Positions 53,460 through 62,778 of a stretch of DNA of 64,000 nucleotides are shown here, in pieces. Origin of the DNA: CBFFRJ01 sp051486985 (GTDB taxonomy: Bacteria; Pseudomonadota; Gammaproteobacteria; Enterobacterales; Enterobacteriaceae). Both the position numbers and the translations under genes were made by a program. The stretch lies in NCBI RefSeq assembly GCF_051486985.1, contig NZ_JAHVDV010000004.1, positions 124,001-188,000 on the forward strand, given 5' to 3'. The first letter of the stretch is position 1; every line of letters begins with the position of its first letter. The notes beneath the pieces were generated by a model, which was given only the letters and a program-made list of their open reading frames with translations, was not told where the DNA came from and ran no database searches.

Positions 53460-54290
53460 ATGTCTCAGGCTGCGCTGAACACGAGAAATCGCGATGTTGA
53501 AGAGGCTCCGGCTTCGCGTCGCAGTAATGGAACGCGTCTTGCAGGCATCCTGTTCCTGCTGACGGTGCTATGTACCGTGTTGGTAAGCAGTTGGGTCGTA
53601 CTGGGCTGGATGGAAGATGCACAACGTTTGCCGTTGTCGAAACTGGTCGTTACGGGCGATCGCCATTACACCCGTAACGATGATATCCGGCAGTCGATCC
53701 TGGCTTTAGGCGCCCCTGGCACCTTTATGACCCAAGATGTCAACATTATCCAGAGCCAGATTGAGCGGCTACCCTGGATAAAGCAGGCAAGTGTGAGAAA
53801 ACAATGGCCTGATGAATTGAAGATTCATCTGGTTGAATTTGTGCCCATAGCACGTTGGAATGATCAGCACTTAATGGATACCGACGGTAATGCGTTTAGT
53901 GTTCCTGCCGATCGAACCAGCAAGCAGGTTTTACCTATGCTGTATGGCCCGGAAGGGAGTGAAAGCGAAGTATTACAAGGCTTCCGTGACATGGGGCAAG
54001 TGCTGGCGAAGGATAAATTCACGTTAAAAGAAGCGGCAATGACGGCACGACGTTCGTGGCAATTGACCCTCAATAACGATATCAAGCTCAATCTTGGGCG
54101 AGGCGATACGCTAAAACGCCTGGCACGGTTTGTTGAACTGTACCCTGTGTTACAGCAGCAAGCCCAGGTTGATGGCAAAGAGATAAGCTACGTGGATTTA
54201 CGCTATGACTCTGGCGCGGCGGTAGGTTGGAAACCGGCCCCGGCACAGGACCCTAATCAGCAACAGAATCAGGCACAGGCAGAGCAATAA
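53460..54290 (+). CDS. ftsQ: Cell division protein FtsQ
   Basis: Bitopic divisome protein of the FtsQLB complex. The 276 residues comprise a cytoplasmic tail, one transmembrane helix (about 25-47), a POTRA domain (about 58-126, starting LSKLVVTGDRHYTRNDDI) and a beta domain. The tail is Gln-rich (DPNQQQNQAQAEQ), as in other enteric FtsQ. It begins 1 nt after ddlB and overlaps ftsA by one base. Confidence 0.97.
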   Translation: MSQAALNTRNRDVEEAPASRRSNGTRLAGILFLLTVLCTVLVSSWVVLGWMEDAQRLPLSKLVVTGDRHYTRNDDIRQSILALGAPGTFMTQDVNIIQSQIERLPWIKQASVRKQWPDELKIHLVEFVPIARWNDQHLMDTDGNAFSVPADRTSKQVLPMLYGPEGSESEVLQGFRDMGQVLAKDKFTLKEAAMTARRSWQLTLNNDIKLNLGRGDTLKRLARFVELYPVLQQQAQVDGKEISYVDLRYDSGAAVGWKPAPAQDPNQQQNQAQAEQ

Positions 54291-55546
54291 TGATCAAGGC
54301 GACGGACAGAAAACTGGTGGTTGGACTGGAGATTGGCACCGCGAAGGTGGCCGCTTTAGTAGGGGAAGTTCTGCCTGACGGTATGGTCAATATCATTGGC
54401 GTGGGAAGCTGCCCGTCCCGCGGTATGGATAAAGGCGGCGTGAATGACCTGGAATCGGTGGTGAAGTGCGTACAGCGCGCCATCGATCAGGCCGAGCTAA
54501 TGGCCGATTGCCAAATCTCCTCGGTATATCTGGCACTGTCAGGTAAACACATAAGCTGTCAGAATGAAATTGGCATGGTGCCGATCTCAGAAGAAGAAGT
54601 GACGCAGGAAGACGTAGAAAACGTCGTGCATACCGCTAAATCCGTGCGCGTGCGCGATGAACATCGTGTTCTGCATGTGATTCCTCAGGAATATGCTATT
54701 GACTACCAGGAAGGTATCAAGAATCCGGTTGGCCTATCCGGCGTGCGTATGCAAGCGAAAGTACATTTGATTACCTGCCACAATGACATGGCGAAAAACA
54801 TTGTTAAAGCCGTGGAACGATGTGGGCTGAAAGTTGACCAACTTATCTTCGCCGGACTTGCCTCCAGCTACTCCGTGTTAACGGAAGATGAGCGTGAACT
54901 GGGCGTCTGCGTTGTCGACATCGGCGGTGGTACAATGGATATGGCGGTCTATACCGGTGGAGCGCTGCGCCATACTAAAGTTATTCCCTACGCGGGGAAC
55001 GTGGTGACCAGCGATATCGCTTACGCTTTTGGTACGCCGCCGAGCGATGCCGAAGCAATCAAAGTGCGCCACGGTTGTGCGCTGGGGTCGCTGGTTGGCA
55101 AAGACGAAAGCGTTGAAGTGCCAAGCGTTGGCGGACGTCCGCCACGCAGTCTGCAGCGACAAACGCTGGCAGACGTGATTGAACCGCGCTATACCGAGCT
55201 GCTCAATCTGGTCAACGATGAGATTTTGCAGCTACAGGAACAGCTACGTCAGCAGGGGGTGAAACACCACCTTGCGGCAGGTATTGTTTTAACCGGCGGC
55301 GCCGCGCAAATCGAAGGCCTGGCGGCCTGTGCGCAACGCGTTTTCCATACGCAGGTGCGTATTGGTGCGCCGCTGAATATCACTGGCTTAACAGATTATG
55401 CCCAGGAACCGTACTACTCGACGGCGGTGGGCCTGCTGCACTACGGGAAAGAGACACATTTAAGTGGTGAAGCAGATGTTGAAAAACGCGTATCCGTCGG
55501 CTCATGGTTCAAGCGAATCAACAGCTGGCTACGTAAAGAATTTTAA
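54290..55546 (+). CDS. ftsA: Cell division protein FtsA
   Basis: Actin-like ATPase that anchors FtsZ to the membrane and recruits later division proteins. The 418-residue protein has the nucleotide-binding GLEIGTAKVAALV and VVDIGGGTMDMAV segments, the FtsA-specific 1C domain in between, and a C-terminal amphipathic membrane-targeting helix (SWFKRINSWLRKEF). Two residues shorter than in E. coli, just before that helix. Confidence 0.98.
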   Translation: MIKATDRKLVVGLEIGTAKVAALVGEVLPDGMVNIIGVGSCPSRGMDKGGVNDLESVVKCVQRAIDQAELMADCQISSVYLALSGKHISCQNEIGMVPISEEEVTQEDVENVVHTAKSVRVRDEHRVLHVIPQEYAIDYQEGIKNPVGLSGVRMQAKVHLITCHNDMAKNIVKAVERCGLKVDQLIFAGLASSYSVLTEDERELGVCVVDIGGGTMDMAVYTGGALRHTKVIPYAGNVVTSDIAYAFGTPPSDAEAIKVRHGCALGSLVGKDESVEVPSVGGRPPRSLQRQTLADVIEPRYTELLNLVNDEILQLQEQLRQQGVKHHLAAGIVLTGGAAQIEGLAACAQRVFHTQVRIGAPLNITGLTDYAQEPYYSTAVGLLHYGKETHLSGEADVEKRVSVGSWFKRINSWLRKEF

Positions 55547-55607
55547 TTTTTCAGAGACCGGGGCACATTAACGGTCTCAGGCGACAGGCACAAAACGGAG
55601 AGAAATT

Positions 55608-56759
55608 ATGTTTGAACCTATGGAACTGACCAACGACGCGGTGATTAAAGTCATCGGCGTCGGTGGCGGCGGCGGTAATGCCGTTGAACACATGGTGCGC
55701 GAGCGCATCGAGGGTGTTGAATTCTTCGCAGTAAATACCGATGCACAGGCATTACGTAAGACTGCGGTGGGTCAGACCATCCAGATTGGCGGTGGCATCA
55801 CCAAAGGTCTGGGCGCTGGGGCTAACCCAGAGGTCGGCCGTAATGCAGCGGAAGAAGACCGTGAAGCACTGCGCGCTGCGCTGGATGGTGCGGACATGGT
55901 CTTCATTGCTGCGGGTATGGGTGGTGGCACCGGCACGGGTGCAGCGCCAGTCGTAGCTGAAGTTGCAAAAGATTTAGGTATTCTGACCGTGGCTGTCGTC
56001 ACCAAGCCTTTCAATTTCGAAGGCAAGAAGCGTATGGCGTTTGCGGAACAGGGTATCGCTGAACTGTCCAAGCATGTGGACTCACTGATCACCATCCCGA
56101 ACGACAAATTGCTGAAAGTTCTGGGTCGCGGTATTTCGTTGCTGGATGCGTTTGGGGCAGCAAACGACGTACTGAAAGGTGCAGTCCAGGGTATCGCTGA
56201 ACTGATTACCCGTCCGGGCCTGATGAACGTCGACTTTGCGGACGTGCGTACCGTGATGTCTGAAATGGGTTATGCCATGATGGGTTCCGGCGTTGCGAAA
56301 GGCGAAGACCGTGCAGAAGAAGCCGCCGAAATGGCAATCTCTTCTCCGTTGCTGGAAGATATCGATCTCTCTGGTGCCCGTGGCGTGCTGGTCAACATCA
56401 CGGCAGGCTTCGACCTGCGTCTGGATGAGTTCGAAACCGTCGGCAACACTATCCGTGCGTTTGCATCGGATAATGCGACCGTGGTTATTGGTACTTCGCT
56501 TGATCCGGATATGAATGACGAACTGCGTGTTACTGTCGTTGCGACCGGCATCGGCATGGACAAGCGTCCAGAAATCACGCTGGTAACCAATAAACAGCAG
56601 CAGCAACCGGTGATGGATCGCTACCAGCAACATGGTATCCCGGCAATGCAGCAGGAGCAGAAATCTGCATCCAAAGTGGTAAACGACAATACGCCGCAGA
56701 CCACTAAAGAGCCGGATTATCTGGATATTCCTGCATTTTTGCGTAAGCAGGCTGACTAA
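55608..56759 (+). CDS. ftsZ: Cell division GTPase FtsZ
   Basis: Tubulin homologue that assembles the Z-ring. The 383 residues start MFEPMELTNDAVIKVIGVGGGGGNAV and contain the GTP-binding signature GGGTGTGAAP, the synergy (T7) loop segment around NVDFADV, a variable linker (about 317-366, Gln-rich) and the conserved C-terminal peptide PDYLDIPAFLRKQAD that binds FtsA, ZipA and SlmA. A 61-nt gap with a strong ribosome-binding site (GGAGAG) precedes it. Confidence 0.99.
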   Translation: MFEPMELTNDAVIKVIGVGGGGGNAVEHMVRERIEGVEFFAVNTDAQALRKTAVGQTIQIGGGITKGLGAGANPEVGRNAAEEDREALRAALDGADMVFIAAGMGGGTGTGAAPVVAEVAKDLGILTVAVVTKPFNFEGKKRMAFAEQGIAELSKHVDSLITIPNDKLLKVLGRGISLLDAFGAANDVLKGAVQGIAELITRPGLMNVDFADVRTVMSEMGYAMMGSGVAKGEDRAEEAAEMAISSPLLEDIDLSGARGVLVNITAGFDLRLDEFETVGNTIRAFASDNATVVIGTSLDPDMNDELRVTVVATGIGMDKRPEITLVTNKQQQQPVMDRYQQHGIPAMQQEQKSASKVVNDNTPQTTKEPDYLDIPAFLRKQAD

Positions 56760-56773
56760 GAATTCGCTGGAAG

Positions 56774-56802
56774 TTGGGCTTCGTCGCTCTTTGTGCTAAA
56801 CT
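56774..56802 (+). promoter_or_regulatory. lpxC promoter
   Basis: -35 TTGGGC (56774-56779) and -10 TAAACT (56797-56802) with exact 17-nt spacing, in the 100-bp ftsZ-lpxC gap. It gives a leader of about 50 nt before the lpxC ATG. Confidence 0.65.
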
Positions 56803-56859
56803 GGCCCACCGATTGTGTAGTACACTTCGGTTGGATAGGTAATTAGGCGAGATTATACG

Positions 56860-57777
56860 ATGATCAAACAAAGGACACTTAAACGTATCGTTCAGGCGAC
56901 TGGCGTCGGTTTGCATACCGGCAAAAAAGTCACGCTGACGTTGCGCCCTGCGCCGGCCAACACCGGGGTCATCTATCGTCGCACTGACTTAAATCCTCCG
57001 GTAGATTTCCCGGCTGATGCTAAATCTGTGCGTGATACCATGCTCTGTACGTGTCTGGTCAATGAGCATGACGTGCGGATTTCCACGGTTGAGCACCTTA
57101 ACGCTGCTCTGGCTGGTTTGGGTATCGACAACATTATTGTTGAAGTTGATGCGCCAGAAATCCCGATTATGGACGGCAGTGCTGCACCGTTCGTTTATCT
57201 TCTGCTGGATGCAGGCGTCGAAGAGTTGCGTAGTGCGAAGAAATTCGTACGAATCAAAGAGACGGTGCGCGTTGAAGACGGCGATAAGTGGGCAGAGTTC
57301 AAACCGTACAATGGTTTTTCTCTGGACTTCACCATCGACTTCAACCACCCGGCGATCGATGCCAGCACGCAGCGTTATGCGATGAACTTCTCTGCCGATG
57401 CATTTATGCGCCAGATTAGCCGTGCGCGTACCTTCGGTTTCATGCGCGATATCGAATACCTTCAGTCCCGTGGTTTGTGCCTGGGCGGTAGCTTCGATTG
57501 TGCCATCGTTGTTGACGATTATCGCGTATTGAACGAAGACGGTTTGCGCTTCGAAGATGAATTTGTTCGCCATAAAATGCTTGATGCAATTGGTGACTTG
57601 TTCATGTGTGGTCACAATATTATTGGTGCATTTACCGCGTTCAAATCCGGTCATGCTCTGAATAATAAGCTGTTACAGGCGGTTCTGGCCAAACAGGAAG
57701 CCTGGGAATATGTGACTTACGAAAACGATGCTGAACTGCCGCTGGCATTCAAAGCGCCGTCACTGGTTCTGGCGTAA
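56860..57777 (+). CDS. lpxC: UDP-3-O-acyl-GlcNAc deacetylase LpxC
   Basis: Zinc enzyme catalysing the first committed step of lipid A synthesis; its abundance is controlled by FtsH proteolysis. The 305-residue protein has zinc ligands in TVEHLNAALAGLG (His about 79) and in RHKMLDAIGDL (His about 238 and Asp about 242), and the catalytic His in FKSGHALNNKLL. The C-terminal tail, ending in AFKAPSLVLA, resembles the FtsH degron of E. coli LpxC. A strong terminator follows. Confidence 0.98.
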   Translation: MIKQRTLKRIVQATGVGLHTGKKVTLTLRPAPANTGVIYRRTDLNPPVDFPADAKSVRDTMLCTCLVNEHDVRISTVEHLNAALAGLGIDNIIVEVDAPEIPIMDGSAAPFVYLLLDAGVEELRSAKKFVRIKETVRVEDGDKWAEFKPYNGFSLDFTIDFNHPAIDASTQRYAMNFSADAFMRQISRARTFGFMRDIEYLQSRGLCLGGSFDCAIVVDDYRVLNEDGLRFEDEFVRHKMLDAIGDLFMCGHNIIGAFTAFKSGHALNNKLLQAVLAKQEAWEYVTYENDAELPLAFKAPSLVLA

Positions 57778-57806
57778 TCCAGCGCTAACGCAGTAGACGT
57801 AAATTC

Positions 57807-57856
57807 GACTGGTATTTCTGACAAACTCTCTCCTGTCAGGAAACCAGTCGTTTTTT
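57807..57856 (+). terminator. lpxC terminator
   Basis: Long interrupted stem: GACTGGT (57807-57813) with ACCAGTC at 57843-57849, and an inner TTCTGACA with TGTCAGGA, followed by GTTTTTT (T-run 57851-57856). It marks the 3' end of the dcw cluster. Confidence 0.9.
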
Positions 57857-58064
57857 ATTGGTTCCTTATCTGACTTTCCTTTTCCAGACAACCATGCCTG
57901 TTTACCTGCAATGACCTGTGCGATCGCTGCTTTACTGGTCAATTTTACTCGCTTAACCCTTTATTAACGCTGCTGTCCTCGTTCATTAATGGTAATATCG
58001 GTGCGCATAATTACAGGTTCCGAAGTCTGGACAGACACATTCAAGTATTTTTTTGGTGGATTGA

Positions 58065-58565
58065 GTGAGCGGATTACTGACGCGCTGGCGACAATTTGGC
58101 AGACGTTATTTCTGGCCGCATCTCTTACTGGGGATGGTCGCGGCGAGCTTAGGCTTGCCTGCGCTAAACAGCACCGAGCACACTGAACCTGCCAGAGCGA
58201 CAACCCGTAATCATGAAGGCGCAGGAACGGTAAACTTTACCAACCTTGCCTTGCTGGAAGGGACCCGTCGCCCCAACTTTACCGTCGATTACTGGCATCA
58301 ACATGCCATTCGAACCGTCATCCGCCATCTCTCTTTCGCGATGGTGCCTCAGGCGCTTCCGGTCATTGAAGAAGCGCTGCCGATTCAGGCACAACGCCTT
58401 GCGTTACTGGATACGCTCAGTGCCCTGTTGACGCAGGAGCGCAGACCGCCCACGGTTGTGAGTGAGTCTCGCTATGCTGGTTTTCCTTCCCATTCTCTTT
58501 TTACTATCAGTACCTGGATAAGCCAGGTGCAGGGCATTCGTGCCGGACCTCAACGCCTTAGCTGA
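58065..58565 (+). CDS. secM: SecA translation regulator SecM
   Basis: Secretion monitor: its nascent chain stalls the ribosome unless pulled by the Sec machinery, which exposes the secA ribosome-binding site. The 166-residue protein starts at GTG (MSGLLTRWRQFG) with an unusually long export signal (to about residue 35). The arrest motif F-x4-WI-x4-GIRAGP is intact (bases 58500-58550), ending at Pro162. The region just before it is diverged from E. coli and four residues shorter overall. It lies 56 nt upstream of secA. Confidence 0.96.
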   Translation: MSGLLTRWRQFGRRYFWPHLLLGMVAASLGLPALNSTEHTEPARATTRNHEGAGTVNFTNLALLEGTRRPNFTVDYWHQHAIRTVIRHLSFAMVPQALPVIEEALPIQAQRLALLDTLSALLTQERRPPTVVSESRYAGFPSHSLFTISTWISQVQGIRAGPQRLS

Positions 58566-58621
58566 AAAATAACCTTCAACTACTTTTTGCCTCCGCAGAG
58601 CGGGGCGTTTGAGATTTTATT
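58500..58621 (+). promoter_or_regulatory. secM arrest site and secA translational control region
   Basis: The SecM stall codons (58500-58550) and the 56-nt secM-secA spacer form the control element. The spacer contains CCTCCGC (58591-58597), which can mask secA initiation sequence or pair with GCGGGGC (58604-58610) in an RNA helix. Ribosome stalling in secM would disrupt this helix, as established for E. coli. The exact pairing here is inferred. Confidence 0.6.
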
Positions 58622-61327
58622 ATGCTTATCAAATTATTAACTAAAGTTTTCGGTAGTCGTAACGATCGTACATTGCGTCGTATGCGTAAAGCAGTCTCTT
58701 TAATCAACGCGATGGAACCTGCGCTTGAGAAGCTCTCTGACGATGAGCTGAAAGGCAAAACTGCAGAGTTTCGTGCCCGTATTGAAAAAGGTGAGACGGT
58801 TGAGAGCCTGATCCCAGAAGCATTTGCGGTGGTTCGCGAAGCCAGTAAACGCGTCTTTGGTATGCGTCATTTCGACGTGCAGTTGCTCGGTGGCATGGTG
58901 CTGAACGAACGCTGTATTGCAGAAATGCGTACCGGTGAAGGTAAAACGCTGACGGCGACGCTCCCTGCTTACCTGAATGCGTTAAGTGGTAAAGGCGTAC
59001 ACGTTGTTACCGTGAACGACTATCTCGCCCAGCGAGATGCGGAGAACAACCGTCCTTTATTTGAGTTCCTGGGCTTAACGGTTGGTATCAACTTACCCGG
59101 TATGCCTGCGCCAGCGAAACGTGCGGCTTATGCAGCAGACATTACCTATGGTACGAATAACGAGTACGGTTTTGACTACCTGCGCGATAATATGGCGTTC
59201 AGCCCTGAAGACCGCGTGCAACGTAAGCTGCATTATGCTCTGGTCGATGAGGTGGACTCCATTCTGATCGATGAGGCGCGTACGCCGCTTATCATCTCCG
59301 GCCCGGCTGAAGACAGTTCTGAGCTCTACCGTAAAGTTAACAACATCATTCCCCATCTGGTACGTCAGGAAAAAGAAGATTCCGACACCTTCCAGGGCGA
59401 GGGCCACTTCTCGGTTGATGAGAAATCTCGTCAGGTTAACCTGACTGAACGTGGTCTGGTTATGATCGAAGAATTGCTGGTCAACCAGGGCATCATGGCT
59501 GAAGGTGAGTCGCTCTACTCTCCAACTAACATTATGCTGATGCACCATGTCACCGCGGCATTGCGTGCACACGCACTGTTCACCCGTGACGTTGACTACA
59601 TCGTTAAAGATGGCGAAGTCATCATCGTTGATGAACATACCGGCCGTACCATGCAGGGGCGCCGCTGGTCTGACGGTCTGCATCAGGCTGTCGAAGCAAA
59701 AGAAGGCGTGGATATTCAGAACGAAAACCAGACACTGGCCTCCATCACCTTCCAGAACTATTTCCGTCTGTATGAAAAACTGGCCGGTATGACCGGTACA
59801 GCAGACACCGAAGCCTTCGAGTTTAGCTCTATTTACAAACTCGACACTGTCGTGGTGCCAACAAACCGCCCTATGATCCGTAAAGACATGCCGGATCTGG
59901 TCTACATGACCGAAGCGGAAAAAATTCAGGCGATCATTGAAGATATCCGTGAACGTACCGCTGCCGGGCAACCTGTTCTGGTGGGTACGATCTCTATCGA
60001 GAAATCTGAAGTAGTCTCTAATGAGCTGACCAAAGCAGGCATTAAACACAACGTTCTGAACGCAAAATTCCATGCCAAAGAGGCGGATATTGTTGCGCAG
60101 GCCGGTTATACCGCTGCGGTGACTATCGCCACCAACATGGCGGGCCGCGGTACTGACATCGTATTGGGCGGGAGCTGGCAGGCTGAAGTGGCTGAGCTGA
60201 CCGATCCGACGCCGGAACAAATCGCCCAAATCAAAGCAGACTGGCAGGTTCGCCATGATGCCGTACTGGCTGCTGGCGGCTTGCATATCATCGGTACCGA
60301 GCGCCATGAATCTCGCCGTATCGATAACCAGTTACGTGGCCGTTCCGGTCGTCAGGGTGATGCTGGCTCCTCTCGTTTTTACCTCTCTATGGAAGATGCG
60401 CTGATGCGTATTTTTGCCTCGGATCGCGTGTCGGGCATGATGCGTAAACTGGGGATGAAACCAGGCGAAGCCATTGAACACCCGTGGGTGACCAAAGCCA
60501 TCGCTAATGCGCAGCGCAAAGTAGAAAGCCGCAACTTTGATATTCGTAAACAGTTGCTGGAGTACGATGATGTGGCGAACGATCAGCGTCGTGCCATTTA
60601 CACTCAGCGTAATGAACTACTGGATGTTTCTGATGTAAGCGACACCATCAACAGTATTCGTGAAGATGTCTTTAAAGCCACTATTGACGGACATATCCCG
60701 CCGCAATCGCTCGAAGAAATGTGGGATATCCCAGGGCTGCAGGAGCGTCTGAAAAACGACTTCGATCTTGATCTGCCGATTGCTGAATGGCTGGATAAAG
60801 AACCCGAGTTGCATGAAGAGACACTGCGTGAGCGTATTCTTGAGCAGGCTATCGAGGTTTACAAACGCAAGGAAGAGGTTGTCGGTGCCGAAATGATGCG
60901 TCATTTCGAAAAAGGGGTCATGCTGCAGACTCTCGATTCTTTGTGGAAAGAGCATCTGGCGGCAATGGATTACCTGCGTCAGGGCATCCATCTGCGTGGC
61001 TATGCGCAGAAAGATCCGAAGCAAGAGTACAAGCGTGAATCCTTCTCCATGTTCGCGGCAATGCTGGAATCACTGAAGTATGAAGTGATAAGTACCCTCA
61101 GCAAAGTGCAGGTGCGTATGCCAGAAGAAGTGGAAGCTATGGAGCAGCAGCGTCGTGAAGAAGCAGAGCGCCTTGCTCAGATGCAGCAACTGAGTCATCG
61201 CGATGACAACGCGGAAGCGGCGGCAGATCTGGCGGCACAGACAGGCGAACGTAAAGTAGGTCGTAACGATCCTTGCCCGTGCGGTTCCGGTAAAAAATAC
61301 AAACAGTGCCATGGCCGACTGAGCTAA
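58622..61327 (+). CDS. secA: Preprotein translocase ATPase SecA
   Basis: Motor of the SecYEG export channel. The 901-residue protein has Walker A in MRTGEGKTLTAT (about 105), the DEAD-like box VDEVDSILIDEAR (about 207), the preprotein cross-linking domain, the second nucleotide domain with NMAGRGTDIVLGG, the helical scaffold/wing domains, and a C-terminal zinc-binding tail CPCGSGKKYKQCHG that contacts SecB. Expression is coupled to the upstream secM arrest. Confidence 0.99.
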   Translation: MLIKLLTKVFGSRNDRTLRRMRKAVSLINAMEPALEKLSDDELKGKTAEFRARIEKGETVESLIPEAFAVVREASKRVFGMRHFDVQLLGGMVLNERCIAEMRTGEGKTLTATLPAYLNALSGKGVHVVTVNDYLAQRDAENNRPLFEFLGLTVGINLPGMPAPAKRAAYAADITYGTNNEYGFDYLRDNMAFSPEDRVQRKLHYALVDEVDSILIDEARTPLIISGPAEDSSELYRKVNNIIPHLVRQEKEDSDTFQGEGHFSVDEKSRQVNLTERGLVMIEELLVNQGIMAEGESLYSPTNIMLMHHVTAALRAHALFTRDVDYIVKDGEVIIVDEHTGRTMQGRRWSDGLHQAVEAKEGVDIQNENQTLASITFQNYFRLYEKLAGMTGTADTEAFEFSSIYKLDTVVVPTNRPMIRKDMPDLVYMTEAEKIQAIIEDIRERTAAGQPVLVGTISIEKSEVVSNELTKAGIKHNVLNAKFHAKEADIVAQAGYTAAVTIATNMAGRGTDIVLGGSWQAEVAELTDPTPEQIAQIKADWQVRHDAVLAAGGLHIIGTERHESRRIDNQLRGRSGRQGDAGSSRFYLSMEDALMRIFASDRVSGMMRKLGMKPGEAIEHPWVTKAIANAQRKVESRNFDIRKQLLEYDDVANDQRRAIYTQRNELLDVSDVSDTINSIREDVFKATIDGHIPPQSLEEMWDIPGLQERLKNDFDLDLPIAEWLDKEPELHEETLRERILEQAIEVYKRKEEVVGAEMMRHFEKGVMLQTLDSLWKEHLAAMDYLRQGIHLRGYAQKDPKQEYKRESFSMFAAMLESLKYEVISTLSKVQVRMPEEVEAMEQQRREEAERLAQMQQLSHRDDNAEAAADLAAQTGERKVGRNDPCPCGSGKKYKQCHGRLS

Positions 61328-61348
61328 AAGGTACGCATTACAGAGAGA

Positions 61349-61372
61349 GGCGCAGATATCTGCGCCTTTTTT
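61349..61372 (+). terminator. secA terminator
   Basis: Perfect palindrome, GGCGCAGAT (61349-61357) followed directly by ATCTGCGCC (61358-61366), then six T residues (61367-61372). mutT begins 15 nt later, so it may depend on partial read-through or on another promoter. Confidence 0.85.
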
Positions 61373-61386
61373 ATGGAGTTATCACC

Positions 61387-61788
61387 ATGAAAATACTGCA
61401 AATCGCCGTGGGGATCATTCTTGATCCGCAAAAGAGGATCTTTATCACGCAACGTGCTGCGGATGCACACATGGCAAACAAATGGGAATTTCCGGGCGGA
61501 AAAATTGAGCAGGGCGAATCCCCTGTTCAGGCGGTCATTCGTGAACTTGATGAAGAGGTGGGGATCCGTGCGCAATCTCCCCGACTGTTTGACACGCTGG
61601 AATACCAGTTCCCCGATCGTCATATTACGTTGTGGTTCTATCTCGTCGAACAGTGGGAAGGTGAGCCGTGGGGAAAAGAGGGGCAACCGGGAAGCTGGGT
61701 CGAGCTGGCCGCTCTTGATGCCGGGAAGTTTCCTCCCGCAAACGAACCCGTTATCACAAAACTACGCCAGTTAGCGCAAGATATTTGA
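61387..61788 (+). CDS. mutT: 8-oxo-dGTP diphosphatase MutT
   Basis: Nudix hydrolase that removes 8-oxo-dGTP from the nucleotide pool and prevents A:T to C:G transversions. I start it at ATG 61387 (MKILQIAVGII), giving 133 residues; the frame is open back into secA but that is not coding. The Nudix box runs from GGKIEQGESP to RELDEEVGI with all signature Glu and Arg residues. Convergent with yacG; the 42-bp gap holds a CCGTGCG/CGCACGG hairpin (61797-61823). Confidence 0.97.
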   Translation: MKILQIAVGIILDPQKRIFITQRAADAHMANKWEFPGGKIEQGESPVQAVIRELDEEVGIRAQSPRLFDTLEYQFPDRHITLWFYLVEQWEGEPWGKEGQPGSWVELAALDAGKFPPANEPVITKLRQLAQDI

Positions 61789-61796
61789 GGCTGAGG

Positions 61797-61823
61797 CCGT
61801 GCGAGAGCGCTTATCCCGCACGG
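61797..61823. terminator. Hairpin between mutT and yacG
   Basis: CCGTGCG (61797-61803) with CGCACGG (61817-61823) and a 13-nt loop, in the gap between convergent mutT and yacG. It has only a short T-stretch on the plus side. Confidence 0.45.
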
Positions 61824-61830
61824 GTTTCAC

Positions 61831-62025
61831 TTAGCGTTGTTCTTCACTCCAGTCGTCACTGTCCGTGAGATCCCCTGAACTTGGGATGCGTTTCTCTTCT
61901 GCTGCCCATTCGCCAAGATCGATCAACTGGCAGCGTTTCGAGCAAAAAGGACGATAAGGGCTGGATTCGTTCCAGACCACGGACTTGCCACAGTTGGGGC
62001 AATTAACATGCATAATTTCTGACAT
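61831..62025 (-). CDS. yacG: DNA gyrase inhibitor YacG
   Basis: 64-residue zinc-finger protein; E. coli YacG binds GyrB and blocks DNA binding by gyrase. Four zinc-ligand cysteines are seen in NCPNCGKSV (CxxC) and FCSKRCQLIDLGEWA (CxxxC). The acidic tail (DLTDSDDWSEEQR) is usual. It lies 9 nt downstream of zapD and is co-transcribed with coaE and zapD. Confidence 0.95.
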   Translation of the reverse strand: MSEIMHVNCPNCGKSVVWNESSPYRPFCSKRCQLIDLGEWAAEEKRIPSSGDLTDSDDWSEEQR

Positions 62026-62034
62026 AGTAACTCC

Positions 62035-62778
62035 TTAACAACAGGCCAGTTCGAAATCCAGTCGTTCTGGCACGACGCCGTTTTCACTGTCGAGCGGTAA
62101 GAACCGGATAGCAAAGCGGCTCTTATGACCTGAGATTTGCGGATAAAGCTGAACGGCAAGGGGGAGTTGCAGGCGTAGCAGGTCTGCATCTTCGCCATTA
62201 TCCTGGTAAAAACCATTCAGGCTGGTTTGTTTACGAAACTCAGCTGAGTTGCGAACCAGATCCAGGATCAGCGACAGCGTGTGGACAAGAGGTGCAAGAC
62301 TTTCAAGCCATATATTGACCTGCGCATCACGGTGGGCCTGCGGCATATGCAACCAGACATGTAGCGTGGGCAGATCGAAGCTACAGCAGCCTCCGGGAAT
62401 GCTCAGGCGCTGGCGAACCAGACCAATCAACCTGTCTTCACGCATAAGCTGACCGACTCGTGGGGCGCTCATGAGCATACTGCCCGTCTCTTTCAGCTGC
62501 TGGCGCAGGGCGTCAATCCGGCTTAAATCAACGCCCGGAACTTCTATCCAGGCTTTTAATTTTCGTTGATGGCGCTCAAGTTCTTTCAGTAATTCAGTGC
62601 GAATATCGCCACGTTCAAACACATCCAGCAACTCACCGGCGTTACGGAAAAAATGTAGCGCATCGGCATGGTCGACAAGAGGAAGGCGAACGGTCAGTTG
62701 TTGTAGTAAAAACTCGATACGCAGCCAGGTACGCATTTTTTCATTTAAAGGGTGTTCAAAAAGTACGTGGGTCTGCAT
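62035..62778 (-). CDS. zapD: Cell division protein ZapD
   Basis: Synonym yacF. Cross-links FtsZ protofilaments through the FtsZ C-terminal peptide and stabilises the Z-ring. The 247-residue, mostly helical protein begins with VLFEHPLNEKMRTWLRIE, the family signature. The start shares one base with the coaE stop (TAATG). Its proximity to the division cluster is conserved in enterics. Confidence 0.97.
   Translation of the reverse strand: MQTHVLFEHPLNEKMRTWLRIEFLLQQLTVRLPLVDHADALHFFRNAGELLDVFERGDIRTELLKELERHQRKLKAWIEVPGVDLSRIDALRQQLKETGSMLMSAPRVGQLMREDRLIGLVRQRLSIPGGCCSFDLPTLHVWLHMPQAHRDAQVNIWLESLAPLVHTLSLILDLVRNSAEFRKQTSLNGFYQDNGEDADLLRLQLPLAVQLYPQISGHKSRFAIRFLPLDSENGVVPERLDFELACC

Noticed and set aside
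59093..60307. 404-codon open frame antisense to secA
   Set aside because: It lies wholly inside the conserved secA coding region, has no recognisable domain or ribosome-binding site, and the amino acid pattern is that of a reversed GC-rich gene.
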